A DNA stretch of 64,000 nt from Psychroserpens damuponensis (GTDB taxonomy: Bacteria; Bacteroidota; Bacteroidia; Flavobacteriales; Flavobacteriaceae), in assembly GCF_000826655.1 (NCBI RefSeq), contig NZ_JXJO01000017.1:62001-126000 (forward strand). The letters are read 5' to 3'. Shown here in pieces: positions 42,306 through 52,570 of the stretch. Under the pieces are notes generated by a model. That model saw only the letters and a program-made list of their open reading frames with translations. It searched no databases and had not been told where the DNA came from. A program made the position numbers and the translations under genes. Positions within the stretch are counted from its first letter, which is position 1; every line of letters starts with the position of its first letter.

Positions 42306-44423
42306 TTACTTTTTAATTATACTAATTGCACAACCTCCACCTTCTGCAAGGTTTAAAGTTAAATTCGTATTTTTAGTTATTGTTATTTTTTCTTTAACTA
42401 AGTCTAACGGATTATCATTCCAGTGGGCATTTTCACCATCTTTATAAATGATAGCTTCATAAGCTTGGTTATCATCAAGAAAATCAAAACTAATTGGTAA
42501 CTCTCTAGCATTTTCATCTGTAATACTTCCTAAAAACCAGTTCCCTGTTTGACGTTCTTTTCTCGCAATAGTCACATAATCACCAACTTCTCCATTTAAC
42601 ACTTTAGTTTGTTCCCAATCTACACCAACATCTTTTATAAACTGTAATGGTTCTGGATTTGCCTCATAATGTTCTACTAGATCTGCAGCCATTTGCACTG
42701 GGCTATAAATCACAACATATAAAGCTAACTGCTGAGCCAAAGTTGTATTTACTTGGTTATTCTTTTTATACTCATCAAATTTTATATTGAAAATTCCAGG
42801 TGTATAATCTATTGGTCCTGCAAGCATCCTAGTAAATGCTACAATTGGCAAATGCTCTGGAGGATTCCCTCCATCTGCAGCCCAAGCATTAAACTCTTGT
42901 CCGCGAAGACCTTCTCTAGAAATAATGTTTGGATATGTGCGTCGTAATCCAGTTGCTTTAATAGGTTCATGCGCATTTACAGCAACCTCATATGTAGCAG
43001 CTTTAATAGCGGCATTGTTATATTGATTTACCATATATTGCCCATGGTGATATTCTCCCTTAGGAAGGATTTTACCAACATAACCCGATTTCACGGCATG
43101 CATTCCATATTTCTGCATTAATGCATACGCAGTATCTTGCTGTTTTTCATAGGTTTCTGTGGCAGCCGATGTTTCATGATGCATAATTATGTCAACACCC
43201 TTCTCTTTTCCGTAGCGCACCACTTCATCTATATCATAATCAGGATATGTGGTTACAAAATCAAAAACACCTTCTCGATCTTCAAAACCAATCCAACGTT
43301 CCCAACCTGTATTCCAACCTTCAACTAAAACACCACCAATATTGTTTTTTGCAGAAAAATCAATAAAGTTTTTCACATTCTCAGTTGTAGCTCCATGTCG
43401 TCCATGCGCTTTTCCAGTATCAGTCCATACACCATCTTTCATTTCCATACCATAATCCCAAGATGATTTTCCTAAATGCATTTCCCACCAAACACCTGTA
43501 TATTTCATAGGTTTAAACCACGATACATCTCCTAATTTATTAGGCTCGTTTAGGTTTACTATCAAATTAGAAGCAATTAAATCTGGCGCATTATTAGCAA
43601 TTTGTATGGTTCGCCAAGGTGTATTAAAAGGCACACTTCGTTTCACCTTATAATCTGTATTTCTAGATCCTACAAGGTGACTTTCTAGGTTTAAATTTTC
43701 TGTATCTACTTTTAAGGTCATTCCAGAGTAATCCACAAGAGCAGCTTCATGAAAACTTAGATGCGTACCATCGTTCCCAACCATAGTTACAGGAGTATTT
43801 ACTGCATTTTCAGGAATATGAGTTTGTGCCAAATCTACATGACGTGCATATTTTAAAGCATCAATTTCTGAAACTTTAGTGGTTAAATATAAGTGCTCAT
43901 AAATATCCCAATCACCAGGAATCCAAAATGTATTATAATCTTGTGTAAGGTTAAATTGGGTATGTTCTTCTAAAATTTCTACAGTAGATAAACGTGCTTG
44001 TTTTGGAAATTCATATCTAAATCCAACACCATCATCATATACTCTAAAAACAATATTTAAAAACCGTTTTGGCGTTTCCTTTTCTTGAAGAAACACCTTT
44101 AACTCTTTATAATTATTTTTAACCGAATCTTGTTCTCCCCAAGGCATATGCCAAGTTTCGATATGCGTTTCTGTGAGTGATTTTTTAATAATAAAATTTT
44201 TATCAAAATTGGGTGCATCTTTCAATTCAAATCCTAGATACGATGTGTCAATAATCACATTTTTATTATTCATAACGAGATAATAAGGTTTCCCTTCTTC
44301 GGAAACATTAAAATCAACGACAATTGTTCCGTTTGGAGATACTGCATTAAACACTCTTTTCTCTTCAGAGGAGCTACAGGAAACTAAGAGTAATACAGAT
44401 AAAAATAATAGGTATGTTTTCAT
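42306..44423 (-). CDS. GH97 alpha-glucosidase lipoprotein (SusB-like)
   Basis: A 705-residue glycosidase with lipoprotein signal (LLLVSCSSS). The N-terminal beta-sandwich precedes the catalytic barrel. Acidic segments expected in the SusB-type inverting branch are visible: MHHETSAATETY near residue 417, VNAHEPIKATGLRRTYPN near residue 480 and REGLRGQEFNAW near residue 500. These correspond in position to the calcium and water-activating Glu set rather than to the retaining-branch Asp. It would release glucose from maltose and short alpha-glucans in the periplasm. It is the last enzyme of the minus-strand starch operon. Confidence 0.9.
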   Translation of the reverse strand: MKTYLLFLSVLLLVSCSSSEEKRVFNAVSPNGTIVVDFNVSEEGKPYYLVMNNKNVIIDTSYLGFELKDAPNFDKNFIIKKSLTETHIETWHMPWGEQDSVKNNYKELKVFLQEKETPKRFLNIVFRVYDDGVGFRYEFPKQARLSTVEILEEHTQFNLTQDYNTFWIPGDWDIYEHLYLTTKVSEIDALKYARHVDLAQTHIPENAVNTPVTMVGNDGTHLSFHEAALVDYSGMTLKVDTENLNLESHLVGSRNTDYKVKRSVPFNTPWRTIQIANNAPDLIASNLIVNLNEPNKLGDVSWFKPMKYTGVWWEMHLGKSSWDYGMEMKDGVWTDTGKAHGRHGATTENVKNFIDFSAKNNIGGVLVEGWNTGWERWIGFEDREGVFDFVTTYPDYDIDEVVRYGKEKGVDIIMHHETSAATETYEKQQDTAYALMQKYGMHAVKSGYVGKILPKGEYHHGQYMVNQYNNAAIKAATYEVAVNAHEPIKATGLRRTYPNIISREGLRGQEFNAWAADGGNPPEHLPIVAFTRMLAGPIDYTPGIFNIKFDEYKKNNQVNTTLAQQLALYVVIYSPVQMAADLVEHYEANPEPLQFIKDVGVDWEQTKVLNGEVGDYVTIARKERQTGNWFLGSITDENARELPISFDFLDDNQAYEAIIYKDGENAHWNDNPLDLVKEKITITKNTNLTLNLAEGGGCAISIIKK

Positions 44424-44471
44424 AAAATGGGTTATTAAAACGTCATAACGACGCGTGTAGTGATTTATAAT

Positions 44472-46133
44472 TTATTTTTTTTCTAATAGGACAATATCGA
44501 ATTCAGATTCTAATTCTATGTTACCATTTTTAACCGTAACATCTTGATTAGAATACGCGTCATGAAGCACTGTGCCATCTTCAAAAACGTTTTTTACGCT
44601 TAAGGTCTTTATATATTCCTTTAAATCCATAGCAACAACGACCAAGTCTTTAAAATTTCCGTGGGTATAAGATCTAGAAAACACATATGGAGTTTCGGTG
44701 ATCATGTGATGCGTACCTGCTCCAACTGCTGGATGGTTGTTTCTAAACTGACCTAATTTTTGCCAGTGCGCCAAAATTCGCTGAGTACTATCATTATTTT
44801 TTATGGCATCCCAATTCATGTTTGAGCGTAAAGTTGCATCTCCTTTTGTACCATCTATAACGAGACTTCTAGCCGATTCATCACCATAATAAATTTGAGA
44901 GGCTCCAGGTGATAACAATAACATGTTAGCAGTTTCATAAGGTTTTTGACGAGTTGGATCAAACGGTTGGCCATCATCATGAGAACTTAAATAATTGAGC
45001 ACACCATAACCTTTCATGTTGGTACTCAAAGTATCTGAATAACGACTAAACACTTCTTCTTTGGTTTGTTGAGCAACATTCCACTTGAGTTCAAAATTAA
45101 TAAGGCTATTAAAAGCTTTATCAAAATAATTAACTTTTTTATCTCCAAAATCAAATGCTTTCCCTGCACTTATACCATAGTTATATACTTCTCCAACAAG
45201 GTAAAAGTCGTTGTCATCTAACACTTTATCTGGGTTTTGTGTTTTAAAATTTGAAAAGGCATCATCGCAAATGGTTTTAAATTCTTGCCATACATATTCC
45301 TCTGTATGTTTTACGGTATCTACTCTATAGCCATCTATGCCATAATCTGTAATATAGTCTGACAACCATTTCATGATGTAAAAACGTGGTGCTCTTGGGT
45401 ATCCTGTTTTTTCAAAAAACACGTCTAACTCAGCCACCTCATCGTCATAACGACCTTCGGCTTTCCATTTCGAAACGAGTGCTGGTGGCAATTCTACAGC
45501 AGCATCACTTTCTGTTTTAATATCAGGAAGATTTTCAACAAGCGTACATGAAACTGTGTTTTCATAAGTATCATACGAACATTGTGGCTCTGTTCTTACC
45601 CAGCTTTCTGGCCAAACAGGATCCTCATCTGTAACAGGTCCTGTATGATTTACCACTGCATCTAATAATACTCTTATGTTTTTTTTATGCGCTGCTTCTA
45701 CTAAGTTTTTTAAATCGGCTTTTGTACCAAAATTTGGGTCTAATGTTGTCCAATCTTTTGCCCAGTAACCGTGAAAGGCATAGCTTAATCCTGTACCTTC
45801 ATCTGTACCATCATGAATTTGCTCTACAATTGGAGTCATCCAAATGGCATTTACACCAAGATCTGTAAAATAACCTTCTTCAATTTTTTGAGTTACTCCT
45901 TTTAAATCGCCTCCTTGAAAACCTCTTAATTTTCCTGGTTTCTTTATACGATTGAAATTGATATCATTTGAGGTATCGCCATTATTAAAACGGTCGGTTA
46001 ATAAAAAGTAAAAGTTTGCACCTTCCCAAACAAAAGGTGTTTCTGGTTGCGCTGTTTTAGTGCCATCATTTTGTTGTTGTCCACAAGAAAAAATACAACT
46101 GGCTAAGAGCAATATGAAAATAGTATGTTTCAT
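44472..46133 (-). CDS. GH13 alpha-amylase family lipoprotein
   Basis: A 553-residue secreted amylase with a lipoprotein signal (CIFSCGQQQ). The four conserved GH13 regions are LLDAVVNHTG (I, about 152), DGYRVDTVKHTEEYV (II, nucleophile Asp, about 271), YLVGEVYNYG (III, acid/base Glu, about 315) and NYLSSHDDGQPF (IV, about 381). A short Cys-containing insert (QCSYDTYENTVSC, about 184) may be disulfide-bonded. It likely faces the surface as the SusG-like endo-enzyme or the periplasm. It lies two bases from the next amylase, in one operon. Confidence 0.88.
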   Translation of the reverse strand: MKHTIFILLLASCIFSCGQQQNDGTKTAQPETPFVWEGANFYFLLTDRFNNGDTSNDINFNRIKKPGKLRGFQGGDLKGVTQKIEEGYFTDLGVNAIWMTPIVEQIHDGTDEGTGLSYAFHGYWAKDWTTLDPNFGTKADLKNLVEAAHKKNIRVLLDAVVNHTGPVTDEDPVWPESWVRTEPQCSYDTYENTVSCTLVENLPDIKTESDAAVELPPALVSKWKAEGRYDDEVAELDVFFEKTGYPRAPRFYIMKWLSDYITDYGIDGYRVDTVKHTEEYVWQEFKTICDDAFSNFKTQNPDKVLDDNDFYLVGEVYNYGISAGKAFDFGDKKVNYFDKAFNSLINFELKWNVAQQTKEEVFSRYSDTLSTNMKGYGVLNYLSSHDDGQPFDPTRQKPYETANMLLLSPGASQIYYGDESARSLVIDGTKGDATLRSNMNWDAIKNNDSTQRILAHWQKLGQFRNNHPAVGAGTHHMITETPYVFSRSYTHGNFKDLVVVAMDLKEYIKTLSVKNVFEDGTVLHDAYSNQDVTVKNGNIELESEFDIVLLEKK

Positions 46134-46134
46134 C

Positions 46135-48018
46135 CTAGTTTTTAAGTTTTAAAATAAAAGACTCTAAAGGTTTTATATCAATACGAATAGCTGCTTTATC
46201 TCCATCAACTTTTAACGTAGCCTTGTAATTATTATAAAGCTGATCTTCAAATTGATATGCTCCAGACTCAAGGCTCCAAGTTTTAATGATTTCTGAAGGT
46301 AATTGTAACTCGAAACCAAACGAATCATTGGCATCAAAGTTAGATATGATTATTAATTTTTCGTCATCACTCCAACGCACAAATGATAATACTTTATCGT
46401 TGTACCACTCTGTATGTTGATGATTAAACGCATGAATATCGGCATAATTTCCACCTAGAGCAGCGCTATTAATTGTAAAGTTTAATAAACGCTTATAGAA
46501 ATCTCTGAGTTCTTTTTCTTCTTGAGTAGACTGGCCTCCATCAAATTTCTTGTCGTTTACCCATCGTACAACACTTGGTACACTACCATAGTCAAAAATA
46601 GAGGTTCGTGTTGGGTCTCCAAAGCCTAAATCTTCTGCTCCTGGTTCACCAAATTCTTGCCCGAAATACACCATCGTAGGTGCTGTACTAATTGTTGTAG
46701 ATACGACCATTGCTGGTTTGCCTTTTTGAGCATTCCCTGCAAAATCTGGACTTGCTATTCTTTGCTCATCATGATTTTCTAAAAAGTGAAGCATGTGATG
46801 TTCAATATCTCTCAAATCGTCTTGAATTGGCGGAATATGATTTGTACTCCCACGACCTTGCATCACGTTTTTAATGGTATCATATAGTTGAACTTTATCA
46901 TAGAGATAGTCCATTTTTCCTTTTTTAATATACGCTCTGTATAGGCTAGGGTTATATACCTCAGCTAACAAAAAGGCGTCTGGATTTTGCATTTTAACAT
47001 GAGAATTCATGTAACTCCAAAACTCTACTGGCACCATTTCTGCCATGTCATATCTAAAACCATCAACACCTTTTTTGGTCCAATACAAAGCGATATCTTT
47101 AAATTTTATCCATGAACTTGGGACGCTTTTATCACTCCAAAACTCAAAGTGTTTTTTGTAATCTTCATTCTCAAAACCTTCTGGTAGTTCATTAAAATCT
47201 TTTCTACCATCTGGAGACACTCCATAATTTACTTTTACAGTTTCGTACCAATCATTCATATCTGGTTGAGAAGCTCGTGATCCATTTCCTGTCCATTTTG
47301 CTGGATTTTCCTCAAATTTACTATCTGCTAATGGATTTTTTTCACCACCTAAAGGTTGGTAGTCATGTTTCCATTGTGGAACTTTGAAGGCCTCACCTGG
47401 ATTGTAATAGAAGTTATTATTCACATCGTAAACTACAGTTTTATTATCTTCTGCACCAAAATCTGAAGCACCTTCAGGGTTAGATAAACTTTGATAATTT
47501 CTAGCAACGTGATTTGGTACTATATCAATGATCACTTTTAGTCCTGCGTTGTGAGAACGTTCAATCAACGCTTCAAACTCTTGTAAACGATTCGTAACAT
47601 TATCTGCCAAATCTGGATTAACATTATAATAATCTTTTACAGCGTAAGGTGAACCTGCGCGACCTTTTACAATATCTGGATCATCATTTGAAATCCCGTA
47701 TTTGGTATAATCTGTAATTACATCATGGTGTGGCACACCTGTATACCAAATATGTGTTACGCCTAAATCTTTAATTTCTCTAAGTGCTTTATCATTGAAA
47801 TCACTAAATTTTCCAACTCCATTGTCGTCTAAAGTTCCCCAAGGTTTGTTGTTGGTGTTGGTATTTCCAAAAAGTCTCGTAAATACTTGATATACGACTT
47901 CTTTTTTCTTTAATTCTATTGTAGGTTTAAGCGAATCTTCCATTTCTTTTTTATCGTTTTTACAAGCAGTGAAGCTTAGTAATACTAGCGCTATTAAAAA
48001 GTAATATTTTATTTTCAT
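46135..48018 (-). CDS. GH13 alpha-amylase family lipoprotein
   Basis: A 627-residue GH13 enzyme with lipoprotein signal (LLSFTACKND). Catalytic regions are VIIDIVPNHVARN (I, about 162), DGFRYDMAEMVPVEFW (II, about 317), FLLAEVYNPSLYRAY (III, about 347) and HFLENHDEQRIAS (IV, about 413). An inserted loop of about 70 residues between regions I and II (TVVYDVNNNFYYNPGEA and following) sets it apart from the neighbour at 44472, so the two are not recent duplicates. The C-terminal beta domain ends at PLESFILKLKN. Likely an alpha-glucan or maltodextrin hydrolase. Confidence 0.88.
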   Translation of the reverse strand: MKIKYYFLIALVLLSFTACKNDKKEMEDSLKPTIELKKKEVVYQVFTRLFGNTNTNNKPWGTLDDNGVGKFSDFNDKALREIKDLGVTHIWYTGVPHHDVITDYTKYGISNDDPDIVKGRAGSPYAVKDYYNVNPDLADNVTNRLQEFEALIERSHNAGLKVIIDIVPNHVARNYQSLSNPEGASDFGAEDNKTVVYDVNNNFYYNPGEAFKVPQWKHDYQPLGGEKNPLADSKFEENPAKWTGNGSRASQPDMNDWYETVKVNYGVSPDGRKDFNELPEGFENEDYKKHFEFWSDKSVPSSWIKFKDIALYWTKKGVDGFRYDMAEMVPVEFWSYMNSHVKMQNPDAFLLAEVYNPSLYRAYIKKGKMDYLYDKVQLYDTIKNVMQGRGSTNHIPPIQDDLRDIEHHMLHFLENHDEQRIASPDFAGNAQKGKPAMVVSTTISTAPTMVYFGQEFGEPGAEDLGFGDPTRTSIFDYGSVPSVVRWVNDKKFDGGQSTQEEKELRDFYKRLLNFTINSAALGGNYADIHAFNHQHTEWYNDKVLSFVRWSDDEKLIIISNFDANDSFGFELQLPSEIIKTWSLESGAYQFEDQLYNNYKATLKVDGDKAAIRIDIKPLESFILKLKN

Positions 48019-48080
48019 TGGTTCTTAATATTATGAGATGTCTCGTCGCTCATACGTCACTAAATCGAACTGACAAGTGA

Positions 48081-50468
48081 TTATTTTTCTAGTTTTATTT
48101 TAATCGTTTTGCTATTGGTTGTACTCCAATCTAACATCAATTTCATAGTTTCTTTTTTACTACTGTAATCGCCTTCTACCTTTTTTCCATCTACTTTAAT
48201 TTGCTTTGGTTTACTTACCATATTATGAATTACTAACATCATTGATTTTGTATTACTACCATAATTAGCACCAATTTGAGCACTTATTTCTATCTCAATT
48301 TGTCTCTTTTTAAGCTCCGCATCAAACACTAAAATCTCATAGTTACCATTTACAAAAGCATCAACGGAATCACCATCATCGTTATAAAGTTCTTGATGAC
48401 TCTCTTTGACAGAGGCATCATAGATATAATGTAGCACCAAATCTTGACTATTATAAATTTTAGTAGAGTTAACCGTCTTTGACATCGTTATAAAAGCACC
48501 ACCTCTTACAAAAGTTGGTATGCTATTTTTTTCTAGCTCATAGCTAATTGTACTACCTCCTTTGAAGGATTTAGTAGAATAAAAATCAAACCAGTTGGAG
48601 TGCTTCGGAAAATAGACTTCCTTAGTAATTTGTCCTGCTTTTAAAACTGGTGCTACTAAGAAATCATTTCCCCAGAGGTAAGCTTCAGAGTAATTAAATA
48701 AATAGGGATTATCTGGTTCCTCAAAAAATAATGGTCTCATTAAAGGTGTACCTGTTTGGTTGTTCTCAAACATTAAATTATAATTATATGGTAACAACCT
48801 ATAACGTAATTCAATGGCTTCTTTTGCCAATGCTTTTGCTTTATCACTTCTATAAACGGGTTCGCTCGCTACTCCTTCTTGAGCATGCGGACGATATATT
48901 GGCTGAAACACGCCATATTGTAACCATCTTGCATATAACTCATCATCGAGATTATCTCCTGCAAAACCACCAAGATCACTGTGCATATACCCTAAACCTT
49001 GCATACCCATTTGAAGTGCAATTTCTGGTTGGCTTTGTAGTCCTCCCCAAGTTCTATTAACATCTCCAGACCAAGGCACTAAACCATAACGCTGCGACCC
49101 AGAATATCCTGCTCTCATGAGAATAAATGGACGCTTATTAGGATGAGTTTCTAAACTTGTGTCGTACACTAATTTTGCCCAATCGTGACCGTAAATGTTA
49201 TGAACTTCGTCGGCTGTACCTGTAGCATGAATTAATTCACTTGGATGCACTTCTGGTTCTCCTAAATCTCCCCAAAACCCATTGACACCTAATTTTGATA
49301 AGTCTTTATATACGTTTTTAAACCAAAGGTTTCCATCATTACTATAAATGTCAATTAAACCCGTATTTCCGAAGTAAAAATCATAAACAAAAGGGTTACC
49401 TAACGAGTCTTTTGCTAAAATATTTTCTCGTACAGCCTCATCCCATCGGTTTGAAGTTGTTAACATAAAAGGCTCTGTGATTAATATAGTCTCTACATTT
49501 CTAGATTTTAAACCCTTGATCATTTGCTCAGGATTTGGGAACGAATCACGATCAAATTCCAGATTTCCCATCGTGCCTTTTACCTCTTTTCCAAACCAAT
49601 ATAAATCTAGAATTATAGCATCTACAGGAATCTCTTCTTCTCTAAATTTGTCAATAGTTTGAATAACTTCCTTTTGAGAATGATAACCAAAACGACTCGA
49701 AAAATTCCCCAAAGCCCATCGTGGTAATAGTGGTTGTTTACCTGTTAAATCTGTATAATTATCTACAATATCATACCATGAATCACCAACAATAACTTGG
49801 TAGGTTTTGCGACCAGAAATGGTTTCATATTTTAAGGTATTATCGCCTTGACTGTCTAAATCTAAAAACCCAATTGGCGCATTATCAAAATGAACCATGT
49901 ATTGATTTGACGACATAACGATTGGTAATGTAAAGTTCATTAGCTCAGCTCGTGTCTCATAACCATAATGTGCTCTATTGTACAGCTGCAAACGGTTGCC
50001 ACGACGATTCATTCCTAGTGCTCTTGCACCTCCTCCATATAAAACCTCGTCTTTATCGAGATTAAATTGGATGGTTTCTAAACTATCGTTTTTGATGTAG
50101 CCTGCTTTTTCTGAGATTATAGGCTTACTTTTATAATGGTATGAGATTTGAAATGGAACTTTAGTAATTTGAACATCTAAACCATTAGATTTTAGTTTTA
50201 TACTTTGCTCTTCTTCGGAAATTTTAAAACTTGAAAAATTTGGTTCTAAAATGACTGCATGAGAATCACTTAATGCTGTTTCTCCAGTTGGAATAAATGT
50301 GGTCTCGACGATTTCCGAAGTAAAAAATTTGATATTATATAAACCATCGCTCACCTTAATTTCTATTCCGTTATCTGTTTTTTGGGCACTAACGTATGCT
50401 CTATCTGCATTTTGAGCAGTTAGCGAAATTGTTAAAAACAGTACTATGTATGATAAATTATATTTCAT
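48081..50468 (-). CDS. GH31 alpha-glucosidase
   Basis: A 795-residue secreted enzyme with a signal peptide ending LTAQ. An N-terminal galactose-mutarotase-like domain (about 25-230) is followed by the (beta/alpha)8 barrel. NGFWGDLGEPEVHP near residue 395 contains the nucleophile Asp, and the MHSDLGGFAGD stretch near residue 495 is the conserved substrate loop. The proximal and distal C-terminal beta domains follow (APVLKAGQITKEVYFP near residue 610). Substrate could be maltose, isomaltose or branched limit dextrins; the 1,6-linkage role would complement the GH13 and GH97 partners. Confidence 0.9.
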   Translation of the reverse strand: MKYNLSYIVLFLTISLTAQNADRAYVSAQKTDNGIEIKVSDGLYNIKFFTSEIVETTFIPTGETALSDSHAVILEPNFSSFKISEEEQSIKLKSNGLDVQITKVPFQISYHYKSKPIISEKAGYIKNDSLETIQFNLDKDEVLYGGGARALGMNRRGNRLQLYNRAHYGYETRAELMNFTLPIVMSSNQYMVHFDNAPIGFLDLDSQGDNTLKYETISGRKTYQVIVGDSWYDIVDNYTDLTGKQPLLPRWALGNFSSRFGYHSQKEVIQTIDKFREEEIPVDAIILDLYWFGKEVKGTMGNLEFDRDSFPNPEQMIKGLKSRNVETILITEPFMLTTSNRWDEAVRENILAKDSLGNPFVYDFYFGNTGLIDIYSNDGNLWFKNVYKDLSKLGVNGFWGDLGEPEVHPSELIHATGTADEVHNIYGHDWAKLVYDTSLETHPNKRPFILMRAGYSGSQRYGLVPWSGDVNRTWGGLQSQPEIALQMGMQGLGYMHSDLGGFAGDNLDDELYARWLQYGVFQPIYRPHAQEGVASEPVYRSDKAKALAKEAIELRYRLLPYNYNLMFENNQTGTPLMRPLFFEEPDNPYLFNYSEAYLWGNDFLVAPVLKAGQITKEVYFPKHSNWFDFYSTKSFKGGSTISYELEKNSIPTFVRGGAFITMSKTVNSTKIYNSQDLVLHYIYDASVKESHQELYNDDGDSVDAFVNGNYEILVFDAELKKRQIEIEISAQIGANYGSNTKSMMLVIHNMVSKPKQIKVDGKKVEGDYSSKKETMKLMLDWSTTNSKTIKIKLEK

Positions 50469-50514
50469 TTTTGTTTGTTGTGTGATTCTGGAACAAGTTT
50501 AGAATGACGTGCTA

Positions 50515-52464
50515 TTATATTTTAGTGCTTAATATTATAACTCCTTTTCTATTCAATTTAATGGAATCATTCCACAGTAAATTCTCACCAGTTATAATGT
50601 TTGTCAATGATTTCCCATTAAGTCCAATTTCGGCATAACGTTTTAGATCTAGAGTGATAGGTTCATCATTTTTATTCAAAATCATAACCACAGTTTCATC
50701 TTCAAATTCTCTAAACATAAAATAGGTCCCCATAAAAGGTGCAAAATGAATGGTTTTACCATCGTGAATAGCTTTACTATTTTTTCTATAATTTAATAGT
50801 TTGCTTATAAAGGTTTGCATGTCTTTCTCATTAGAAGACAATCCATCACCTGTAAATGCATTTTTGGTATCTCCACTCCATCCTCCTGGATAATCTGTTC
50901 GTACTAAGCCGTGATCTCCTGGCTTATCAAAGTCGTTCATTAAAATTTCTGTACCATAATACATTTGTAAAATTCTAGGCATCATTGCATACGTTGCCAC
51001 TGCCATTTTTGTGTTATCGATATCTCCTTTAAGTTGTGTAAAAATACGACTCATATCATGATTGCCTTCAAAAATCAAAATGCTTTTTGGGTTTGCATAA
51101 TAAAAATCATTTGCCAACCCTTCATAGATTTTCACGAGGCCTTTGTCCCAAGATTCTTCTTCATTTAGTGCATTAACAACATTGGCTTGCATAGCAAAAT
51201 CCATAGTAGATTTTAAATTAGAATCGTAACCATCTTTATTATTTGCGCCATCTTGCCAATAGCCTATTAACAGCGGGTTATAACTCCACTCCTCACCTAC
51301 AATATTAAAATTTGGATACTCGGTCATAATCGCTCCTGCCCAATCACTCATAAAATCTTTATCTGGATAAGGATATGTGTCTTGACGTATACCATCTAAC
51401 TGCGCAGTCTCTATCCACCAAATACTATTTTGGATAATATATTTCGCCATAAATGGATTACGTTGATTTAAATCTGGCATGGATGCTACAAACCAACCTT
51501 GACCGTGACCATCTTTATCATGTTGTGATGCATAGATATCTTGATTTGATGTTCGCCTGTGATTTGAGTTTATTGTAAACTCATTACTCCAATTTTCTAT
51601 ATTTTTTTCATAGTTTTCTTGGTAATTTACCCAATCGTTAAAAGGTAAATCTTGCATCCACCAATGCTCTAAACCGCAATGATTAGCCACTTGATCCATG
51701 ATAAGTTTCATGTTTTTATCTTTGGCTTTTTGAGACAATTCTTTGTATTGTTCTAGAGTCCCAAAACGTGGATCTATTTGATACAAATCTGTAATAGCAT
51801 AACCGTGATATGAGCCTCGATTCATATTATTAGTTAATAAAGGTTGTGGCCAAATTGCCGTAAAACCTAGATCATGAATATAATCTAAATGATTGGTCAT
51901 TCCTTGAATATCGCCTCCATGACGTGCGTAATTGTTAGAGCGATCAATTGTTTTCTCATTTAAATTTTTGAAGGTATCATTATCAGGATTTGCATTAGCA
52001 AAACGATCTGGTGTGATTAAATATATAGCATCGCTACTGTTAAAACCTATGTAATCTTCAGCTGGTTTAATTCGATTTTTAAGCTCATACACATCAATAA
52101 GCTCATCACCTTCACTATTTTTAAAGGTGATATTAAATTGACCTGCTTGTGCCTGTTTTGAAATAATAAGATCTATAAATAGGTAGTTATTACTTTTATC
52201 GGCTTTGGTGACTGTATCAATTTTCACTCCTTGATAATTGATAGTGGCTTCGTAATTGCCAATGTTTTTATGATGTACCAATAATTGGAGTTGGTCGTTT
52301 TTTAAACCTGTCCACCAATTTGGTGGCTCAATACGATCTATATCGTTTTGATCTAACAACTTAGCTGTTGTGGGTTGCTCTGCAGTTTTGTTTGGTGTTT
52401 TGTGATTACAAGACACACTTAAAACTAGTATAAATGAGAAAAATATATAACTGAGGCCTTTCAT
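50515..52464 (-). CDS. GH13 neopullulanase/cyclomaltodextrinase lipoprotein (SusA-like)
   Basis: A 649-residue lipoprotein (LSVSCNHK) with an N-terminal cyclomaltodextrinase beta domain (EPPNWWTGLKNDQLQLLVH, about 46), the GH13 barrel and a C-terminal all-beta domain. Regions I-IV are LIMDQVANHCGLEHW (about 253), DGIRQDTYPYPD (nucleophile, about 356), NIVGEEWSYNP (acid/base, about 387) and FEGNHDMSRIFT (about 471). The N-terminal domain and the QVANHC form point to neopullulanase or cyclomaltodextrinase, which in Bacteroides (SusA) acts on imported oligosaccharides. Confidence 0.9.
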   Translation of the reverse strand: MKGLSYIFFSFILVLSVSCNHKTPNKTAEQPTTAKLLDQNDIDRIEPPNWWTGLKNDQLQLLVHHKNIGNYEATINYQGVKIDTVTKADKSNNYLFIDLIISKQAQAGQFNITFKNSEGDELIDVYELKNRIKPAEDYIGFNSSDAIYLITPDRFANANPDNDTFKNLNEKTIDRSNNYARHGGDIQGMTNHLDYIHDLGFTAIWPQPLLTNNMNRGSYHGYAITDLYQIDPRFGTLEQYKELSQKAKDKNMKLIMDQVANHCGLEHWWMQDLPFNDWVNYQENYEKNIENWSNEFTINSNHRRTSNQDIYASQHDKDGHGQGWFVASMPDLNQRNPFMAKYIIQNSIWWIETAQLDGIRQDTYPYPDKDFMSDWAGAIMTEYPNFNIVGEEWSYNPLLIGYWQDGANNKDGYDSNLKSTMDFAMQANVVNALNEEESWDKGLVKIYEGLANDFYYANPKSILIFEGNHDMSRIFTQLKGDIDNTKMAVATYAMMPRILQMYYGTEILMNDFDKPGDHGLVRTDYPGGWSGDTKNAFTGDGLSSNEKDMQTFISKLLNYRKNSKAIHDGKTIHFAPFMGTYFMFREFEDETVVMILNKNDEPITLDLKRYAEIGLNGKSLTNIITGENLLWNDSIKLNRKGVIILSTKI

Positions 52465-52570
52465 TATAATAGTTTTTTAGTTGTCTAGCTCTTAAATAGT
52501 TTAGGCTAGAACAGTTTAAAATTTAAGAACACCAACAAGGTTAATAAACCCTGTTGGCTATTAATATGTA

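Noticed and set aside
44472-48018. Recent tandem duplication of the two adjacent GH13 genes
   Set aside because: Their catalytic regions and loop insertions differ too much; they look like separate subfamilies.
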